NCBI GenBank assembly: GCA_029747585.1
Contig: JAPEVF010000085.1
Coordinates: forward strand, 1-64,000
Direction: 5' to 3'
DNA length: 64,000 nucleotides
Source: Pleurotus djamor
Lineage: Eukaryota > Basidiomycota > Agaricomycetes > Agaricales > Pleurotaceae
Shown: positions 59,501-64,000 of the stretch, in pieces
How the letters are laid out: every line of letters begins with the position of its first letter
How positions within the stretch are numbered: the stretch's first letter is position 1
Program-made: the position numbers and the translations under genes
Notes under the pieces: generated by a model
What the model saw: the letters and a program-made list of their open reading frames with translations, nothing else
The model's database searches: none
What the model was told of the DNA's origin: nothing

Positions 59501-60056
59501 GTAAGCATCCATAGCTAAATGGAGAAGAGGCTAGATATTGTGAGCCTCAAATACGTGAATCTGTGTAATTCACTGGAAATTGAACTTACTTTGAACATAT
59601 GAATTGCGGAATGCCTTGTACAAATTGCCAGAGACCGTACGATACCTCCGCTTTAAGGACTCATGAATGAAGAAGCATAATCGTAGTTAACAAGTCACAT
59701 ACCGTTTCATGGTCTTGTCGTGTTTTGTTCGAACTAGGTTTAAAACATACAAAAGTGGGGTCCTCTCATCTGGGTTCACGGATGGAGATGCCCTCACTGT
59801 GTTGAATGGGGTTTGGTTGAGGAAGAAGACGGTCCAATCATCCATCTGCGTTTCTGCGCCATCCGGAAGCATTGACATGGCAAGTACTCTTTGAAACGTC
59901 AATGAAAGACATCGGCCATACGAACTGAGTTGACGCGTACCCTTCGTTCACGCCAACGTCCTGGGGGAACTGATGTTTTAGTTGAGCCCCTTCGAAGATA
60001 TCAAATTCCGCGAGAAGGACAAATGAGCAGTGTTCTCCATCGAATCGCGTAGCCAT
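56580..60056 (-). CDS. Afi1/SPA (stabilisation of polarity axis) DENN-like protein
   Basis: Homolog of Arf3-interacting protein Afi1, which helps place polarity proteins at the cell cortex. The first exon (from 60056) has MATRFDGEHCSFVLLAEFDI, the beta-strand start of the Afi1 docking domain. Then come TPLLYVLNLVRTKHDKT, LARLYEAINSMD, a disordered Ser-rich insert (58800-59400), and FQGHKLPIKLPLYTFPEEVG. The DENN-like core follows: ILFNALITAKRILFIGHKRP and FVLAACALGSGCGV, then YIAGVTNPIFESLRMWDVLF. Further exons carry YGENYVRMKFTEYTMRFLRL and a C-terminal piece with NYFQRYAYVRQACALEKRL. The domain order matches the family. There are about ten short introns, not all placed. Confidence 0.88.
57619..57644 (-). 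other. intron hairpin in the Afi1 gene
   Basis: A 10-bp perfect stem (GAAACACGCT with AGCGTGTTTC) and a 6-base loop lie in the intron just before the exon starting ATAGCTACTG. The sequence GCTGAC(TAAAG), a possible branch site, falls at the loop. Confidence 0.6.
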
Positions 60057-60603
60057 GATGTTGTAGGCCGAGCCTAGAGATCGGCTAGGTGCAAAACGGT
60101 TCGCCCGAACCCGTAAGACGCAGGTTGTGGATGATCAACAAAGTGCACGGTGGAAAAATCAGAGAAGAGAGGCAGTCTAATGTTGACAAGACCCCTGTAC
60201 ATTGGAGACGTGCCTTATGGGCCTGTCCACGTTTTTCTAGTCTGGGAAGTGGAGAGATTAGCGTTGCCATGTTCAACCATATGGCAAGAAGAAGTCACGA
60301 AGTCGACCTACAGAAATCACCAGGCCGTTTGAACGTTAGGTAGCCCAAGTAGCCTAAGAAACTTTACAGTTTGGAAGCACCTGGTGCGACCAAATCTTGC
60401 CCAAATCGTCATGAAGAACGGTGAGTCTGACGGTATCAGTTAAAGTGTCAAAACGTTGTTTCCCTGAGTCTAGTCACGCGTCACGCGCATTCGGAATAAT
60501 CAGTGTCACAACGGAGTTGAACAGATAATCCACTTTTAGGCACTTCATCGAAAGCATACATAATTTGTACAAAGGGGAACATACGTGTGAGCGATCTGAG
60601 CGG
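60057..60603. other. intergenic between Afi1 and MYND genes
   Basis: Upstream of Afi1 and downstream of the MYND gene. No gene supported. Confidence 0.4.
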
Positions 60604-62831
60604 TCAAACAAGCTCAGGTTCAGGCTGCCCAAACTTTCGTACAATCTCATTGTAAGTCTTCTTTGCCAACTCGATCTCTTGTTCTTCGGTTAGAGTTTCT
60701 TCTTCATCTTCTTCATCAGACATCCGCTCAGACTGCACAGCACCTGCATCATTGATCAGACTCTGACTCATCTCCCCAGTATCTTCTAAAGTCGTATTTC
60801 TGGTGTCCCAGAAGTCTCCGCCGACCATGGTGAGAACTAATTGGGTTCCTTCCCCATTGGCGACGCGGCTTTGAAAGAGACAGAAACGATCTGGGTTCTC
60901 TTGGACACGCTCGATAAGAGCTTCGTTTCGTGCTATCGCGACCGCTGACCCGCCAGTTTGGGGCTGGAGCTTCTCATACCCGTATAGTAGCTCAACGCCG
61001 TATACCGGGTCACTGACATCGTAATTGACACAGGCCACCAAGCTGGTCAACGGAACCCCAGGATATTTCTTGGCGGCGATTTCTTTCAAGAGAGAGAGAT
61101 GGTCACCTAAGTCTTCGATTGTGATGCTGTGGAAGAATGCAATGTCTGCCTTAGAAATGGATTGGTTCTTCCCTTCTACGAGATCAGTCAGCGTCGCAGA
61201 ACAAGCCAGACAAAGGAGATGAAACCACATACCGAGTCGCTCCTGCACTTTGAGCTGGCAAGTTGTCTTATGGCCGCCTTCTTTCCAGGCGATTGACTGA
61301 CACTCCTTGGAGCAATAGAGCGACGTGGAACACGAACCACATTTCCGGAAGTTGTTCTTGAGGTCTATTTTTTGACACTTGTAAAGGTGTTAGTAATCTT
61401 CAACAAGGAAGGGGCGAGTAGGTGACCTACATTTACATTGTCGCAAGTCTTGATCTCGTTCCCCTTGACGGCCGTGATTCCATTGACGACCGTCATTCGT
61501 TCCGACGCCAGGTTTTTGAACCGAAGCCAGACTTCCTTCGCAGGTGTATCGAGAACCCAACGCGCGGCAGGGGTTGCTTCGACCTTTTGCATTGCCCCAT
61601 CAACCACTTGGATGACTGAGCGGTAGACCATATACTTGGGAATAATGTCTTTAAACAACGCAAGGATCATGTATCGATCTGCTGGATTATCCAGTTGGCT
61701 GAGTAAAGGGCTGCATTCAAGGAATGCTTGCATAAGGCCAGATTGGATAGCGCTTATGACCCAGGAAAAGCCATCCGTGGTTTCCAGACAGTTCGCCAAG
61801 TAGCCAAAACCGGAGACCATGAAAGCCTCCAGGCCAGGAGGCTGTCCACCTTTTCTGATTCGTCGGGCTCCCGATAAAGCGACCTTTGTCATGCTAGGGA
61901 TGACATTGTGATGGAAGAATGCCGAACGAAGAGGGTGTCCGCGCCTGCGAGAAAGATGACCGATGAGATCGACAATAATGAGCCCCATGGGCATTATGAG
62001 CGTGGGGGAGTTCATGGCGGTTTTCAAGCGAGTCATAACCAACCGAGCGATGCTCTCGGCTTTTCCATTCGCCGCAATCACAACGCGATCTAGGGCATCA
62101 TCAATATCCGTTGCCTCGCGGAGGATAGCACACAGCGTTGCAGAGGCACTGGGAATATCCACCAGAGACTGGGAGACCGGATCCTCCAGGATAACAAGCT
62201 GCGTCATCAGTTCGACAGATCCTTTGGTAGCAGCGATTATGGGAGTAATTCTATCCACCCGAGTCATCATGTACCATGATGTTGCAATCAGGTCTTGGGA
62301 ATGTTGCCTCGTATCAGGGTCGCCACCAGATCGCTGTACGTCGACGCTGAAGAAGAATACGCTCCATTTGAACAGGCCAGGCCAGGCCCTTATGATCGCA
62401 TCGGAATGAGGGGATGGGTCACGGAGAAAATTGGTGGCTTTCGCCAGGCCGAGCATGGAGAGCGATGCTCTCACAACGTCGGGTCTCCTTCTCGTGGAAG
62501 GGTCAGTTCTGGTTGGGACTTTGCCTTCTTGAAGATGGGTAAAGAAAGCATCCAAAATGCCCATCTCAATCAGACGAGGGCCAGCCTAGGAAAGTTGGTG
62601 AATACAAGTGATATTAGCGGAGCTTGGGTGAAGAAATATTACGGGGTACTGACCTCTTGCCAGAAATTGATGATTTCGAGCAAATCATACTCGCTTTTCG
62701 GGAATCTTACCCTGTTTATTATCTAAAAAGACGTCGAAATGAATGGGCGAAAACCTCTTAGTTCGGCAATGGTGCTGGCGCACCTGAGTGGGGTTCCTCT
62801 TTACTTCTCTGAGGAATCTCCTAGGGTCCAT
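60604..62831 (-). CDS. MYND zinc finger protein
   Basis: Exons in gene order 62784..62831, 62654..62722, 61431..62585 and 60604..61377 close in phase to 681 residues. After an N-terminus with MDPRRFLREVKRNPTQ comes a long helical, HEAT-like region. A MYND finger then spans the exon 3/4 junction: CDNVN, CQKIDL, RKCGSCSTSLYCSKEC and WKEGGHKTTC. MYND domains bind short Pro-rich peptides. The C-terminus is acidic (DEEDEEETLTEEQE). This architecture is common in Agaricomycetes as an expanded family with unknown function. Confidence 0.88.
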
Positions 62832-63588
62832 GCCGTTTCGCGAGGTAATCGGTTAGCGGGATGAGATGTGAGAAACAAGCTGTGGACATTCTCATCAGAT
62901 GAACGTGGTTTGTGCGTTGTAACCTTTGCGCGCCAAGTCGTCTGTCCAAAGTCAGCCCTGGCTAGCGCTGCCAATCAACACTGATTGATCGCCAGTGGTA
63001 GCAGACCAGGAGCCACTTCATCGAGAGTCAGTCGCTACACTTGTAGCAAGTGGGTCCACTCGTTCAACAGATGATCTCCGAGTTCAAAGCTTGTCATGGG
63101 GGCTATGCGGGGCTGACAAAGTATCGATTCAGGTTAATCGGATCTTCGCAACTGGATAGGGAGTAATAGACTTGGGGTTACCGACGTCTGTTTCCCGTCG
63201 CGTGTAGGCAACTCGTGTGGGGTGCGTAATTTGAAAACCAGAAGAAATTCGAGAAAAATTCGCAGCGTCCTTGTTTAAGGGACTTGATAGGGACAAAACC
63301 TTGGCCTCACGCCTCGAGGAAACTCTGGATTAGGCAGCGGATCCATATTTCTTGAGAAGAAGAGCATGTTGGGGACTTGGAATAGAGAGGATCTGAGAGA
63401 TGCACCTTGATTCGCGCGTAGATGCCCTGTACCTCCTGACTCCTATTAAATCTAATTAGGGCCGGATCTTCGACCGAACGACCGAAAGTTTGAACCTGGC
63501 TTGAACCGAGGTTTTATAAAACGAACGTCCACGTCCTAGCCTTCCCATTTCCTTCTTTTGTCACTTTTGAAGGACGGACACACCCAAA
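62832..63588. other. intergenic, promoter of the mitochondrial carrier
   Basis: A TTTTATAAAA sequence near 63512-63521 lies about 70 bases before the carrier start. Otherwise no feature seen. Confidence 0.4.
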
Positions 63589-64000
63589 ATGGCATCAGCG
63601 GACAAGGGATTCGTCAAAACGGTGAAGGACTTGACGGCGGGTACCGCAGGAGGCATAGCACAGGTACGCATCATGCAACGTCCATGAAATTTCTTTACAC
63701 ATATGCTCATGTTCAGTGTTTGGCCTTCATAAGGTCCTCGTCGGTCAACCTTTCGACATTGTAAAAGTCGTATGTCGAAATCCGCTTGATTCCGAGATTG
63801 GTATCTTACATTTTTCAAGCGAATGCAAACGGCCCCCAAGGGCACGTATGCCGGCATGCTGCACTGCGCAGGAGGCATATTAAAGAATGAGGGTCCTTTG
63901 GCATTTTACAAGGTAAGCATATCCAGTGGAGGGGGATTTCCCCATTCGCGCAAATCAGGCGTATGTTTCGTGGTCGTTGACGTGCTTTATCAGGGGACTA
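63589..64000 (+). CDS. mitochondrial carrier family protein, 5' part
   Basis: Inner-membrane solute carrier cut off by the window end. Exons 63589..63663, 63734..63769, 63820..63912 and 63994..64000 (continuing) join in phase. The peptide starts MASADKGFVKTVKDLTAG, then GTAGGIAQVLVGQPFDIVKV with the carrier signature P-x-D-x-x-K, and GILKNEGPLAFYKG, the end of the first repeat. It resembles the carnitine/ornithine group (Crc1, Ymc1 type); the substrate cannot be read from this piece. Confidence 0.9.

Overview
The window looks like nuclear DNA of a mushroom-forming basidiomycete (Agaricomycetes). Genes are split by many short introns (about 50-65 nt, GT..AG). There is an AA9 lytic polysaccharide monooxygenase, a 12-exon cytochrome P450, several F-box genes of the kind expanded in Agaricomycetes, a Zn2Cys6 regulator and a MYND-finger protein. 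Scattered N bases mark a draft assembly. Gene models were spliced by hand; where exons are listed, the phases close. No tRNA, rRNA or CRISPR array was recognised.

Layout. 0-8.5 kb: a small C2H2 gene at the left edge, the AA9 enzyme, two F-box genes and an endonuclease/exonuclease/phosphatase gene. 8.7-13 kb: three paralogous genes for unrecognised secreted proteins with the same intron plan (second and third exons always 89 and 220 nt). 13.5-16.6 kb: a roughly 3 kb element with inverted repeats of about 558 bp, each carrying eleven CTGCGGGG-type motifs; it holds a perfect 38-bp palindrome and nine diverged copies of an approximately 150-bp unit. An F-box relic abuts it. 16.9-20.6 kb: decayed or unidentified genes and a 318-bp MITE. 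20.8-27.2 kb: polo-like kinase and a RING-H2 protein with a PPxY motif. 27-36 kb: sparse DNA, an F-box gene with a broken tandem copy, and a P450. 36.6-45.4 kb: an F-box gene, a Sin3-like PAH fragment on the opposite strand, a JEN1-type carboxylate permease and the RNA cytidine acetyltransferase NAT10/Kre33. 46-56 kb: small hypothetical genes, a Zn2Cys6 regulator and long gene-poor DNA. 56.6-64 kb: an Afi1/SPA protein, a MYND protein and the start of a mitochondrial carrier.

How it fits together. The window mixes conserved housekeeping genes (polo kinase, NAT10, Afi1, mitochondrial carrier), which show no operon-like logic, with fast-evolving accessory islands. The accessory features most worth following are the repeat-armed element at 13.5-16.6 kb and the three-gene secreted family beside it.
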